Source: Grimontia indica
GTDB taxonomy: Bacteria; Pseudomonadota; Gammaproteobacteria; Enterobacterales; Vibrionaceae
Assembly (NCBI RefSeq): GCF_000333895.2
Contig: NZ_ANFM02000012.1
Coordinates: forward strand, 1-64,000
Direction: 5' to 3'
DNA length: 64,000 bases
Shown here: one piece after another, positions 1 to 9,145 of the stretch
How positions within the stretch are numbered: position 1 is the first letter of the stretch
How the letters are laid out: each line of letters begins with the position of its first letter
Notes under the pieces: generated by a model
What the model was told of the DNA's origin: nothing
Seen by the model: only the letters and a program-made list of their open reading frames with translations
The model's database searches: none
Made by a program: the position numbers and the translations under genes

Positions 1-59
1 CATTTTTCCTGCGCTATTTCTGATCAGCTACCTACTGTGATTGGCATTAGAAGTGTTTT

Positions 60-938
60 TCAGTGACCGACTTTCTGCTTAAGAAAATCAATGAACAGCC
101 GCGTTTTGGTGTGGTTGTACTCAAGCTTCGGATAATAGGCATAAGCCGCACTTTTCGGCTGACGTACATCCGGTAGCACGGGTACCAGTAATCCCTGATC
201 CAACTCCTTTCTGACCGTGACATCTCCAACCAGAATAATGCCAAGTCCAGCCACCGCAGCGTTCACTAAGGCTTCAGGGTTGGGTGAGACAAAGTTTCCG
301 CTCAGGCGTAGCTTTCGACCATGCTCAAACTCGTGCTCTTGTGGGTGGCTGGTGGAGCCATAGAGCAGGCAGTTGTGATGCAAGAGCTGCTCTTGATCAA
401 CAATCGGTGGGTGCTGCGCGAGATAAGTCGGTGAAGCAAAAAAGCGCGGCTGGAAATCAAACAGCTTGGTGGCGATAAAACTCGCTGAGTTAAAGTCAGC
501 CAACTCCCGGGTTATTACCACATCCAGATTTGGGTCTGGGAGCTGCCCCGGCGCAAGGGTGTGCAGCTCCACCTGAATATTGGGATAGGCAGCAAGAAAC
601 TCACCGATATTGTTAACCAACAGCCGGCTTCCAGTGGCAAGCGGGGCACCAATTCGCAGCACGCCGCTAACTTCGCCATAAGTGGATGTGGTTTCAGAGA
701 CCAGTTGCGTCCAGTCGTCGAGCAAAAGCTTTCCACGTTGATAAAACAATCGTCCTGCATCTGTCATGGTCAGGGTGCGGGTAGTGCGCTTTAACAGTTG
801 AACCCCAAGTTGATTTTCCAGCCAGGCCAACCGCTTGGAGAGGGCGGAACTCGAGGTGTTGAGTTTGGTTGCAGCTTGAGCCAGCGAACCCATCTCTACC
901 ACAGTGACATAACTTTTCGCGCAGGTAATCCAATCCAT
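60..938 (-). CDS. LysR-family transcriptional regulator
   Basis: The 292-residue protein has the LysR plan: an N-terminal winged helix-turn-helix at about residues 5-62 (SLAQAATKLNTSSSALSKRL, then a LLKRTTR wing) and a periplasmic-binding-like effector domain at about 90-290. It most resembles the CrgA/DsdC-type LysR subgroup, which often controls a divergent neighbour. The effector and target genes cannot be read from the sequence. It is divergent from csrD across 170 bp that holds a promoter reading towards csrD. It is not part of the usual csrD neighbourhood as I remember it, so it is probably a lineage-specific neighbour. Confidence 0.85.
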   Translation of the reverse strand: MDWITCAKSYVTVVEMGSLAQAATKLNTSSSALSKRLAWLENQLGVQLLKRTTRTLTMTDAGRLFYQRGKLLLDDWTQLVSETTSTYGEVSGVLRIGAPLATGSRLLVNNIGEFLAAYPNIQVELHTLAPGQLPDPNLDVVITRELADFNSASFIATKLFDFQPRFFASPTYLAQHPPIVDQEQLLHHNCLLYGSTSHPQEHEFEHGRKLRLSGNFVSPNPEALVNAAVAGLGIILVGDVTVRKELDQGLLVPVLPDVRQPKSAAYAYYPKLEYNHTKTRLFIDFLKQKVGH

Positions 939-983
939 TTATTGACTCATTCCGGGGTTTATCAACCGAGTATCGACTTTGCG

Positions 984-1012
984 TTCACTTTCATAACGGG
1001 AACAACGATAAT
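984..1012 (+). promoter_or_regulatory. putative sigma70 promoter of csrD
   Basis: The -35 box TTCACT (984-989) and -10 box GATAAT (1007-1012) are 17 bp apart, with 4/6 and 5/6 consensus matches. Transcription would begin near 1019 and leave an untranslated leader of about 90 bases before csrD. Assigned by eye from hexamers and spacing only. Confidence 0.45.
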
Positions 1013-1108
1013 AACTAATTCAAGGCCGATTGGCCTTCTGAACTTATTTTGCTGAGAAGGGATCAGCAAAACCCTTCATTTGGATAGTACATGAGAAAAG
1101 TTGCCGGG

Positions 1109-3043
1109 ATGAAGCTGACCAACCGATTGGTCGCTTTTGTAACGCTTATTGTTGTTTGTGCCATGTTCGTGCTTTTTATTGGTGGTGCAATCAGCTTTCG
1201 TAAATTGGGAACGGACTTCCTCTCCCATTATCTCAGCAAAGTGGTGGTCGAAATTGACCATGCGATTGCCAACCCTGTCTCTAACGAAAATATCGGACTC
1301 TGGCTTCCGCAGCTATTGAAAGCCAGTGACATCGTTGAGCTGGAAATTAACAGCAAAACCGGCCTTTTGTATCACTACGAACAAATCCAAACGGTAGGAA
1401 AATCGCTGGATTTGATTGTGAACCGCTACGATCTCCCGAGTAATCCCGGCTTCTACATTGTGATTAAATCGGTTCCGCCGTATGCGGATTTTGCCTATTC
1501 GATAGGCGCGATGTCTTCGCTGTCGCTTGCGGTACTCGTCATTGTGCTTGCGTTATCATGGGGCATAAGGTGGCTGCGAACCCAGCTCTTAGGGGCTGAA
1601 TTGTTAGAGCACCGTGGCCGATTGATTCTGGCTGGACGGGCGGAAGAAGTGCATACCGGTGATGAACGTGAATGGCCAGCAACGGCCAGTATTGCGCTCG
1701 ACCAGATGATTGCAGAACTTCGCGAAGCGCGTCAGGAACGCAGTCGCTTTGATACGTTTATCCGCTCCAACACCTTCCTGGATAAACTTACAGGCGCAGC
1801 TAACCGCGTGATGTTCGACAACCGTCTGCAAACCCTATTGCAAGATAAAGGCGCGCAAGGTGCAGTGCTGATGATCCGCATTGGCGACTGGGACACTCTG
1901 GTCCATGAGTCGGGCAAAGAAGGCGCTGACGAGTGGGTCAAAGAAGTCGGCAACGTGCTGTCGAATGCGATTCTCCGCTTCCCTGACGCGGTGCTTGCCC
2001 GTTACTACGACACGGAATTTGCCGTGTTGCTCACGCATCAGTCGGCCAAAGACGCCCGTTTGTTTGCTACTCAATTAATGAAAGCACTGGAACGCCTGAC
2101 CCCACCTGAATGCCTGGAAGAAGAAAACTGGGCGCACCTCGGTATGACCTTTTTTACTACCGGTGAGCGCCGGGGCCGCCTGATGGAAGAGGCCGACATG
2201 GCGAAACGCAGCGCTGTGCTTCAGGGTAGCAATGGTTGGTATGCGTTTAAAAAAGATGTTGTAGCAGACGAAGCTCGTGGCAGTGTTCGCTGGCGAACCT
2301 TGTTGACCCGTGTGTTTGAAGCGGGTGGTCCGGATCTTTACCGACAGGCAGTGAAAGATGCTAAAGGGGAAGAGTTGCATACCGAACTGCTTGCGCGCAT
2401 CAAAGATGAAAATGGCCTCATCATCAAAGCATCTCGCTTTATGAACGGTATTGATCTGGTGGGCATGAACAGCACGTTAGATAGGCGTGTGGTCGGTAAA
2501 GCGCTTCATCTTCTTCGTACTGGCGACGGACGTGAAGTGTTGTCGATTAATGTCTGCGCTGAATCACTGGGCCAGCGTGCATACCAAATCTGGTTGCGAG
2601 ATACCTTGCTGCAAACGCCACGTAGCGTGCTCAACCGTCTGCAAATTGAAGTCTCTGAAGCGCCGCTGGTCAAGCACTTCGATGCTGTCAGACCTACGCT
2701 TCGCATGGTTCGCGCGCTGGGTTGTGCGGTAGTGGTGGATCAGGCTGGCCGTTCTGTGGTGAGTACCCACTACGTCAAAGATATCCAACCGAAATACATC
2801 AAACTCCATCGAAGCCTTATCCGAGACATTCATCAACGTCCGGAAAACCAGTTGTACGTGCGCAGTATGCTGGGAGCCTGTGACCCGACACCAACGCAAG
2901 TGCTGGCGGTGGGAGTGGAATCCCAGCAGGAATGGAAAGTGCTTTTACAACTTGGGGTTATGGGTGGCCAAGGACGTTTTCTTGGCCCAGAGCTCTCCTC
3001 CAGTCCAGCCACGCGCAAGAGGCAACGTTGGCGCAAACAATGA
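1109..3043 (+). CDS. csrD: CsrD/MshH, degenerate GGDEF-EAL regulator of RNA decay
   Basis: This is a membrane protein of the CsrD family (MshH in Vibrio), which promotes RNase E-dependent decay of the CsrB/C small RNAs and so frees CsrA. The N-terminus has a transmembrane segment at about residues 8-30, a periplasmic part, a second segment at about 135-155, then HAMP-like, GGDEF-like and EAL-like domains. Both catalytic motifs are degenerate: RYYDTEF (298-304) replaces RxGGDEF and ELL (426-428) replaces EAL, as expected of a non-enzymatic CsrD. The ATG at 1109 was chosen because MKLTNRLVAFVTL matches the start of E. coli CsrD as I remember it and gives 644 residues. An in-frame ATG lies at 1091. 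The gene directly precedes the pilus operon. Confidence 0.87.
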   Translation: MKLTNRLVAFVTLIVVCAMFVLFIGGAISFRKLGTDFLSHYLSKVVVEIDHAIANPVSNENIGLWLPQLLKASDIVELEINSKTGLLYHYEQIQTVGKSLDLIVNRYDLPSNPGFYIVIKSVPPYADFAYSIGAMSSLSLAVLVIVLALSWGIRWLRTQLLGAELLEHRGRLILAGRAEEVHTGDEREWPATASIALDQMIAELREARQERSRFDTFIRSNTFLDKLTGAANRVMFDNRLQTLLQDKGAQGAVLMIRIGDWDTLVHESGKEGADEWVKEVGNVLSNAILRFPDAVLARYYDTEFAVLLTHQSAKDARLFATQLMKALERLTPPECLEEENWAHLGMTFFTTGERRGRLMEEADMAKRSAVLQGSNGWYAFKKDVVADEARGSVRWRTLLTRVFEAGGPDLYRQAVKDAKGEELHTELLARIKDENGLIIKASRFMNGIDLVGMNSTLDRRVVGKALHLLRTGDGREVLSINVCAESLGQRAYQIWLRDTLLQTPRSVLNRLQIEVSEAPLVKHFDAVRPTLRMVRALGCAVVVDQAGRSVVSTHYVKDIQPKYIKLHRSLIRDIHQRPENQLYVRSMLGACDPTPTQVLAVGVESQQEWKVLLQLGVMGGQGRFLGPELSSSPATRKRQRWRKQ

Positions 3044-3110
3044 TATGGATCGAGCATTGTTTATAAAATGCTCAATTGCGTCATGAAACTGTCGCACGCA
3101 TACTTATTTT

Positions 3111-3137
3111 TTGGCGGGAAATTTGATAGAATATAGT
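3111..3137 (+). promoter_or_regulatory. possible promoter of the MSHA operon
   Basis: In the 142 bp between csrD and mshI, the best hexamer pair is TTGGCG (3111-3116) and TATAGT (3132-3137), with a short 15-bp spacer. A further -10-like TAGAAT overlaps at 3127-3132. The spacing is suboptimal, so this is tentative. Confidence 0.33.
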
Positions 3138-3185
3138 GTACTTCAAACACTTTATTAACATTTCCCGAGCAATTATTAGGTGCAG

Positions 3186-4640
3186 ATGGCAGTTTCTACT
3201 CTTTTTGCAAAATTTTCCCCTGTAAAACAACGGGGTATTGTCAGCCTTGTCGCGTCTGCCGAACAGGTGGTGATCGCGTATCAGGATGACAATGAAAAGA
3301 CGCAATTGGACGCGCAAGCCGTTACCCAATCTGACCCTTGGACGGCGGCGACCCAACTGATTTCCCGTCACGGAATAAGCAAGGCAGACGTACATCTTGT
3401 GCTCGGGCATGGCCTCTATCAATCCCTGTTGATTGATGATCCCGGTTTGTCTGATGAAGACAAACGTGCGGCGTTGCCATTCCAGTTAAAAGACTTCATT
3501 TCTGATTCGCCGTCGGACATTGTTGCCGATGGCTTCAGCTCGCCGGTGGCTAACCGTTTTCAGGCATTTGTCTGCCACAAGCTGCCACTTATCCAGTTCA
3601 GCAAAGCGCTGGAAAAAAGTCAGTGCCGACTCACTAACGTATCCCTTGAAGATGTGGCGCTGCGCCAGTGGACGCAACTGGATAAAACCGAGATGGTACT
3701 GAGTCGTGATAGCCATGGCGTGTTGCAGTTGGCTGCTTTCCATCTGGGTCGTCTCTGTTTTCAACGCCAGATCCGCGGTGTGATGCTGGAAGGGCAAATG
3801 ATGCCCCCATCGGTTGTTGATGACTTAGCGTTGGAAGTACAGCGTTCGCTCGATTATTTGCGGTCACAACTGAAAAGCGCGCAAGTGACAGGATTGGTCG
3901 TTAGTGTTCATGGCATCGACGATACAGAGCTGGCGTTTCAACTGTCTTCACGTTTGTCTGTCGCGGTGCGCCCGCAGCAGCTTTTTGATACCGGCGCCCA
4001 TCATCAACATATTGCGATGGCCGCGTTAAGCCGCGACTATTCTCCGGATGTGAATCTGTTCAGTGACGATCTGTCGCCCAAAGCGCCGCTGCTGACGTTC
4101 GAAAAAATGCTGCTGGTATGGGGCGCAACCTCACTGCTGGTGGTGTTAGTGGCTGCTTACCAACAATTTTCATTGGCGCAAGCCGAGAAATTCTTTTCAC
4201 TGGCAGACAGCGAGCGACAGAGCGCACAAAGTCTTTCCGATGAGCTTAACGAGCAAATGGCTTTGCACCTGCCATCAGTAAGCCTGGCCAATGAAGTGAA
4301 TGAGAAAAAAGCCGCCATTGACGCAAAGCGCCGTGCGTTGGCTGCGGTGAAACAGCATGACGCTGCACTTCAGCAAGGTCACGCAGATACCTTCCGTGCG
4401 CTGGCCTCACTTTCTCGCCGCGATATTTCCGTATCTTCTATTTCTGTTAGTCAACAGTCGCTCGATTTGAGCGGACTGGCGGCCACTCCTGCTTCTGTTC
4501 CGGCTTGGCTGCAGACATTCAATTCTCAGCCACCATTGGCAGATCGTGTTTTTGAGCAAATGGCGCTGAGCCGCGATGAGAAAAACCGCCTGAACTTCAA
4601 TCTGGTATCCAAACGTGAAAGTGGGGAGAGCACGAAATGA
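3186..4640 (+). CDS. mshI: MSHA biogenesis protein MshI (PilM/GspL-like)
   Basis: MshI is the inner-membrane assembly-platform component of the MSHA type IV pilus, equivalent to PilM plus PilN or to the GspL cytoplasmic domain. It links the ATPase to the periplasmic alignment proteins. The 484-residue protein has a long cytoplasmic actin-like region, one transmembrane helix at about residues 306-325 (LLVWGATSLLVVLVAAY) and a periplasmic coiled-coil/ferredoxin-like tail. The ATG at 3186 is preferred to the GTG at 3180 because AGG (3178-3180) then sits five bases upstream as the ribosome binding site. It is the first gene of the operon and its TGA overlaps the mshJ ATG. Confidence 0.9.
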   Translation: MAVSTLFAKFSPVKQRGIVSLVASAEQVVIAYQDDNEKTQLDAQAVTQSDPWTAATQLISRHGISKADVHLVLGHGLYQSLLIDDPGLSDEDKRAALPFQLKDFISDSPSDIVADGFSSPVANRFQAFVCHKLPLIQFSKALEKSQCRLTNVSLEDVALRQWTQLDKTEMVLSRDSHGVLQLAAFHLGRLCFQRQIRGVMLEGQMMPPSVVDDLALEVQRSLDYLRSQLKSAQVTGLVVSVHGIDDTELAFQLSSRLSVAVRPQQLFDTGAHHQHIAMAALSRDYSPDVNLFSDDLSPKAPLLTFEKMLLVWGATSLLVVLVAAYQQFSLAQAEKFFSLADSERQSAQSLSDELNEQMALHLPSVSLANEVNEKKAAIDAKRRALAAVKQHDAALQQGHADTFRALASLSRRDISVSSISVSQQSLDLSGLAATPASVPAWLQTFNSQPPLADRVFEQMALSRDEKNRLNFNLVSKRESGESTK

Positions 4641-5293
4641 ATGCACTACTCACCCGCGGTAAAGACGCTTTTGATGCACTGAGCATGCGTGAACAGTGGA
4701 TGATTGCACTGGCAGGCTGGATGGCGATTCTCGGCTTGGGTTTGTTCCTTTTTATTGAGCCTGTAAGTAAGACGCTGGTGCAGCTAGAAACGCAGATTCT
4801 TCAGTCAGAGCGCACGACCGAAGATTTGGTGACACTCAATCGTCTGAAGCAGGAAAAACTGCACACCTCACCGAACACTGAGCTTGAAGCTGAGTTGGCG
4901 ACACTCAATCAAGAGATTTCAGCCCTTGATAGCGAAATGGAGCGCAAGGTGGACGGTTTGGTTACCGCTGCCCAAATGTCTTCATTGATGGAGGCTGTGC
5001 TGAGACAGTCTGAGCGTTTGACGCTGGTATCAATGAATTCCTTGCCACCACAACAACTGACAGACACTGAGGATGCGGGTTACTACATCCATCCTGTCGA
5101 AATCACGCTGGAAGGGCGTTACTTCGACATTGTTGATTACCTTAGTGCGCTGGAAGCCTTGCCCGTCAAATACTACTGGCAAAGCGTGGACTACAGCGTG
5201 AAGGAATACCCGAAGGCTGAAGTCACCATTGAGGTTTACACCCTGGGTGAAAGTGCCGTGTTTATCGGGGGCAAAAATGAAATTACTGAATAG
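4637..5293 (+). CDS. mshJ: MSHA biogenesis protein MshJ (PilO/GspM-like)
   Basis: MshJ is a bitopic inner-membrane protein of the pilus alignment subcomplex, functionally like PilO. It is 218 residues long with a short cytoplasmic N-terminus, one transmembrane helix at about residues 21-40, a Glu/Leu-rich coiled coil at about 45-110 and a periplasmic ferredoxin-like domain (YIHPVEITLEGRYFDIVDYL). Its start overlaps the mshI stop (ATGA), which suggests translational coupling. Confidence 0.88.
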   Translation: MNALLTRGKDAFDALSMREQWMIALAGWMAILGLGLFLFIEPVSKTLVQLETQILQSERTTEDLVTLNRLKQEKLHTSPNTELEAELATLNQEISALDSEMERKVDGLVTAAQMSSLMEAVLRQSERLTLVSMNSLPPQQLTDTEDAGYYIHPVEITLEGRYFDIVDYLSALEALPVKYYWQSVDYSVKEYPKAEVTIEVYTLGESAVFIGGKNEITE

Positions 5294-5600
5294 CGTTCTG
5301 ATTATGTTTTCGCTGTTGCTGCCGATAACGTCTTTTGCAGAGAGCGATCCGACAGCGCCGCTAGGCTTTACGCCTTCCTCTCAGCCCGCGAAGAAAAAGA
5401 TATATCGCTTGCCAAAACTGGACGCCATTTTGTGTGCGAGCGATGGCAGTTGTTCAGCAGTGCTGAATGGCAAGAGCGTGAGGAAAGGCCAAAGCATCAA
5501 TGGCTACGTTGTCAGCCAAATCAATGAAGAGCGCGTAACGCTGAGCCGAGGTGGTAAGCGTTGGGCATTGACCGTATTTAACGAGCAGGTAGTACAGTGA
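5277..5600 (+). CDS. mshK: MSHA biogenesis protein MshK (PilP-like)
   Basis: MshK is a small exported protein, about 107 residues, thought to connect the inner-membrane platform to the secretin as PilP does. A signal peptide covers about residues 1-21 (MKLLNSVLIMFSLLLPITSFA). The rest is basic with a short SH3-like C-terminal region (LDAILCASDGSCSAVLNGKSV). The ATG at 5277 is preferred to the in-frame upstream ATG at 5229 because it begins the signal peptide and follows a GGGGG ribosome binding site. The gene starts inside the mshJ 3' end. Confidence 0.85.
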   Translation: MKLLNSVLIMFSLLLPITSFAESDPTAPLGFTPSSQPAKKKIYRLPKLDAILCASDGSCSAVLNGKSVRKGQSINGYVVSQINEERVTLSRGGKRWALTVFNEQVVQ

Positions 5601-7216
5601 AGACACATTCATTACTGAGCAAAGGTTTACTGACCTTCGCCGCAGCGATGCTGTTGTCGGCGTGTCAGAGCGTGGGACATCAAAAGCCAACTGAAATACA
5701 GGAAGCGCTGAACGAGGCCTATGCACAGAGCACTTCCCAGCCATTGACGGAATTGCCAGATGCGGTCACTCAGGATTTGATGGGGGACTTCTCTGACACC
5801 TCTGGCAGTGGCGTGTTGACCGAAAAACGCCTGCGTATCAATGCCAACAATGTGGATGCCAAAGCCTTCTTTGGTTCCTTGGTTCAGGGCACGGATTTCA
5901 ATTTGGTGATGCACCCGGAAGTGAGCGGGAAGGTCACCGTTTCCCTGAAAGATGTCACCGTGCCTGAAGCGCTGGAAGTGGTTTCTGATATCTACGGCTA
6001 CAACGTCGAAATCAGTGGTCGCCTGATCCAGATTTTCCCGGCGGTACTGCGCACGGAAACCTTCGCGGTGGATTACCTACAGCTTCAACGCGCCGGTGTG
6101 TCACTGACTTCTATCAGCACAGGTGCAGTTTCAACGGATTCCAGCTCTGGCAGCGGAGATGATAAAAAAACTGAGCGTACCTCAGTGCCAACGGGTGGAA
6201 CCGTGATTGAAACCCGCGCGGAAAGCAATTTCTGGGCGCAGCTCGAACGCGCTGTCGCGGCCATGATTGGTAATGGCGATGGACGCAGCATTGTGGTCTC
6301 ACCGCAAGCAAGCCTTATCACGGTGAAGGCATACCCGAATGAGCTTCGCGAAGTGAAACGTTTCCTTGATGCATCACAAGCACGCCTGAAACGTCAGGTA
6401 ATTCTGGAAGCCAAAATCCTAGAAGTGACCTTGAGCGACGGCTATCAGCAGGGTGTTAACTGGTCGAATATTACGTCGTCGATTGGCAGCGGTGGTGTGG
6501 AAATTACACGAGACGCAGCTGAACTTGCCGGCGACTTTATTTCCAATGTGATCGGTGGACAAACCAACATCAAAATTCAGGATGGCAATTTTGAGGCTGT
6601 GCTGAATTTCCTTGATACACAGGGCGATGTAAATGTGCTGTCGAGCCCTCGCGTAACAGCAGCGAATAACCAGAAAGCGGTCATTAAAGTCGGTGGTGAC
6701 GAGTACTTTGTTACGGATATTTCTTCCAGCGACACATCGGGCGATAACTCAGACTCTGGCCCGAACATCGAATTAACACCGTTCTTCTCGGGTATTTCAC
6801 TGGATGTGACGCCACAAATCGACGATGACAATGGCGTACTGCTGCATGTTCACCCTGCGGTCATTGATGTCGTGACGGAAGAGAAAACTATCCAACTTGG
6901 CACTTCATCACAGCCTTATGTGTTGCCGCTAGCTAAGACCTCTATCCGTGAATCGGACTCTATCATCCATGCCCAATCTGGGGATGTGGTCGTTATTGGT
7001 GGTTTGATGAAATCGAGCTACGAAGAAATGGTCTCTAAAGTGCCACTTCTCGGCGATATTCCGGGTCTAGGCAATCTATTCCGCAACGTGAACCGCATGA
7101 AGCAGAAAACCGAACTGGTGATCTTGCTGCAACCTTCTGTGGTGGGTGAGCAAACTTGGCAAGAAGAGATCAACCGTTCACGTCAACTGTTGAACGACTG
7201 GTTCCCGGAAAACTAA
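5597..7216 (+). CDS. mshL: MSHA secretin lipoprotein MshL
   Basis: MshL forms the outer-membrane secretin ring through which the pilus passes. The 539-residue protein starts with a lipoprotein signal ending in LLSAC, so Cys23 is the lipidated residue. An STN/N0 domain follows at about 80-135 (NNVDAKAFFGSLVQGTDFNLVMHPEVSG), then N-domains and the secretin domain with its VPLLGDIPGLGNLFR signature at 482-496. A Ser/Gly/Asp-rich linker lies near residues 175-195. The start is GTG and overlaps the mshK stop. Confidence 0.93.
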   Translation: MKTHSLLSKGLLTFAAAMLLSACQSVGHQKPTEIQEALNEAYAQSTSQPLTELPDAVTQDLMGDFSDTSGSGVLTEKRLRINANNVDAKAFFGSLVQGTDFNLVMHPEVSGKVTVSLKDVTVPEALEVVSDIYGYNVEISGRLIQIFPAVLRTETFAVDYLQLQRAGVSLTSISTGAVSTDSSSGSGDDKKTERTSVPTGGTVIETRAESNFWAQLERAVAAMIGNGDGRSIVVSPQASLITVKAYPNELREVKRFLDASQARLKRQVILEAKILEVTLSDGYQQGVNWSNITSSIGSGGVEITRDAAELAGDFISNVIGGQTNIKIQDGNFEAVLNFLDTQGDVNVLSSPRVTAANNQKAVIKVGGDEYFVTDISSSDTSGDNSDSGPNIELTPFFSGISLDVTPQIDDDNGVLLHVHPAVIDVVTEEKTIQLGTSSQPYVLPLAKTSIRESDSIIHAQSGDVVVIGGLMKSSYEEMVSKVPLLGDIPGLGNLFRNVNRMKQKTELVILLQPSVVGEQTWQEEINRSRQLLNDWFPEN

Positions 7217-7225
7217 GCCAGCCCT

Positions 7226-8056
7226 ATGTATATGTCGCACTTTGGCCTCAATGCCGCGCCATTTAGCTTAACCCCAGACACACGCTGTTTCTTCGGCGTG
7301 CGTTCTCACGTGGATGCGATAAATACCTGCGTGTCGGCGATGGAAATGGGCGAAGGCTTGGTCAAAGTGACAGGCGAAGTGGGTACAGGAAAAACCATGG
7401 TGTGCCGTTTGGTGCTCAAAGCACTGAGCGAAAGCTTTACCTTGGTATTTCTGCCAAACCCAGCCAATACGGTGGCAGGGTTGCATCGCCTGATTGCTGA
7501 TGAACTTGGCATCGATGAGCAAATGTCAGAAGACAAGTTGCTTGGAGCAATCCAACAGGCAGCTATTGTGGCTGCACGAGATGAAAAGCCTGTCGTGATC
7601 CTTTGTGATGAAGCGCAGGCCATGCCGGATGAAGTGCTTGAAGCGATCCGCTTGCTGGGCAATCTGGAAACCGAGCAGCGTAAGCTGATTCAACTGATTA
7701 TGTTTGGCCAGCCAGAGCTTGATGAACGCCTGTCCCAGCACAATATGCGCCAGCTTTTGCAGCGCATCAGCTTTAGTGCAGGGTTAACTCCGCTGAGCTT
7801 TGCTGAGACATCAGCCTATATCGACCACAGATTACAAGAACAGGGCGCTTCGCCACTGTTCTCTACGTGGGCTAAGCGCCGCATTTGGGTCGCGAGTCAA
7901 GGCATTCCGCGACTGGTGCATCAGCTTTGCCATAAATCGCTGTTATTGAGTTTTGGCAGGGGCAAACGCCGCGTCAGCGCACATGTTGTTCGCCTTGCCA
8001 TTAAAGATACACCTCTCGCCCGCAAGCACTCTGTGCTTCAGGCCGTTTGGGGGTAG
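7226..8056 (+). CDS. mshM: MSHA AAA ATPase MshM (ExeA-like)
   Basis: MshM is a cytoplasmic/inner-membrane AAA ATPase of the ExeA/GspA type, thought to help insert or assemble the secretin. The HFGLNAAPFSLTPDTRCFF start is typical of this family. Walker A GEVGTGKT is at residues 50-57 and Walker B VILCDEAQ centres on D128-E129. At 276 residues it lacks the long peptidoglycan-binding C-terminus of full ExeA proteins, as usual for MshM. Confidence 0.9.
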   Translation: MYMSHFGLNAAPFSLTPDTRCFFGVRSHVDAINTCVSAMEMGEGLVKVTGEVGTGKTMVCRLVLKALSESFTLVFLPNPANTVAGLHRLIADELGIDEQMSEDKLLGAIQQAAIVAARDEKPVVILCDEAQAMPDEVLEAIRLLGNLETEQRKLIQLIMFGQPELDERLSQHNMRQLLQRISFSAGLTPLSFAETSAYIDHRLQEQGASPLFSTWAKRRIWVASQGIPRLVHQLCHKSLLLSFGRGKRRVSAHVVRLAIKDTPLARKHSVLQAVWG

Positions 8057-8062
8057 GAAATC

Positions 8063-9145
8063 ATGAGTGAATTAAACCGCATGTTGAGCGACCTTTCGTC
8101 GCAGCAAAACAGTGAGAAACGCCTCGCTGTTGCATCAATCCCTTCTGTATGGGGCTTTCGCTTTGCACGTGTAGTGCTGGCACTGGTGGCGACGTTAGTG
8201 GGCGCGACAGGTATTTCATGGGCGGTATCAGTAGGCAGCGAGAAAGCCTTATTAGCTACGCCAATGCTGACGCCGGAGCCTGTTTTCGCGGAGCCTGCGC
8301 CAAAAGCTTTACCTTCTCCTACTCAGAAAGTGGTGAAAAGTGAGGTCAGCTATGTGGCGATGAAGGCGACACCTGTTGTTGCTGCAGTTAAGCCAACCTT
8401 TGAAACCAAAGCCGAAACTAAAGCAACAGAACAAATCTCTGAGCCCGTGCTGATGGCGAAAGTTGAGACTGTTAAAGCAGCGGCGGTGCAAGAAAAAGTG
8501 GAACAAGAAGCTTCCCTGTCAGTGGAAACCATTGAACTGACTGGCGAGCAGTTGGCGGATATTGCTTATGACAAAGCGCAGAAGCGCGCCCAAGTCGGTG
8601 ATACACAAAAAGCCATCGCTTTCCTGCGTGATGCGGTGAAATACAACCCGAGCCACATTGCTGCCACCAACCAATTGGCGGGACTTCTGTATGGTCGCAG
8701 TCAATTGCGAGAGGCAGAAAGCGTGCTGCGTAAAGGCATCAGCGACAACCCGAATTCTGCGACATTGAAACTCACACTGGCGCGTATGTATCAGCAAAGT
8801 GGCAGCGAAGAATCTGCACTTAATGTGCTGTCTTCTTCGGTACATATGCTGGATGGCGAGCAGGTACGATTCGTGTCCATGCGCGCGGCCTTGGCACAAA
8901 AGCTGGGTAAGAATCTTGAAGCCAAGCAAAGCTATCAATGGCTGACAGAGCAAGAGCCGATGGACGGTCGCTGGTGGTTGGGACTTGGTGTGTCTGCTGA
9001 GAAAACCGGTGCCAATGCGGAAGCCGAAAAAGCCTATGGGAAAGCGGTGAAGTCCGGCGGTTTGAGCAACCAGTCGGTGAACTTTGCCCGCCAGCGTCTG
9101 GTTTACCTCCAGAACCTGAAACAGGGAGCGACAGATGGCCGTTAA
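8063..9145 (+). CDS. mshN: MSHA biogenesis TPR protein MshN
   Basis: MshN is a bitopic protein: a cytoplasmic N-terminus, one transmembrane helix at about residues 33-55 (VVLALVATLVGATGISWAV), a long Ala/Glu/Lys/Pro-rich periplasmic linker at about 70-150, and tetratricopeptide repeats from about 165 (AYDKAQKRAQVGDTQKAIAF). It pairs with MshM in the pilus system, much as ExeB pairs with ExeA. It overlaps the start of mshE by 11 bases. Confidence 0.85.
   Translation: MSELNRMLSDLSSQQNSEKRLAVASIPSVWGFRFARVVLALVATLVGATGISWAVSVGSEKALLATPMLTPEPVFAEPAPKALPSPTQKVVKSEVSYVAMKATPVVAAVKPTFETKAETKATEQISEPVLMAKVETVKAAAVQEKVEQEASLSVETIELTGEQLADIAYDKAQKRAQVGDTQKAIAFLRDAVKYNPSHIAATNQLAGLLYGRSQLREAESVLRKGISDNPNSATLKLTLARMYQQSGSEESALNVLSSSVHMLDGEQVRFVSMRAALAQKLGKNLEAKQSYQWLTEQEPMDGRWWLGLGVSAEKTGANAEAEKAYGKAVKSGGLSNQSVNFARQRLVYLQNLKQGATDGR

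Noticed and set aside
1091-1108. upstream ATG of csrD at 1091
   Set aside because: It has GGA about eight bases upstream, but the start at 1109 matches the E. coli CsrD N-terminus as remembered; kept as an alternative.
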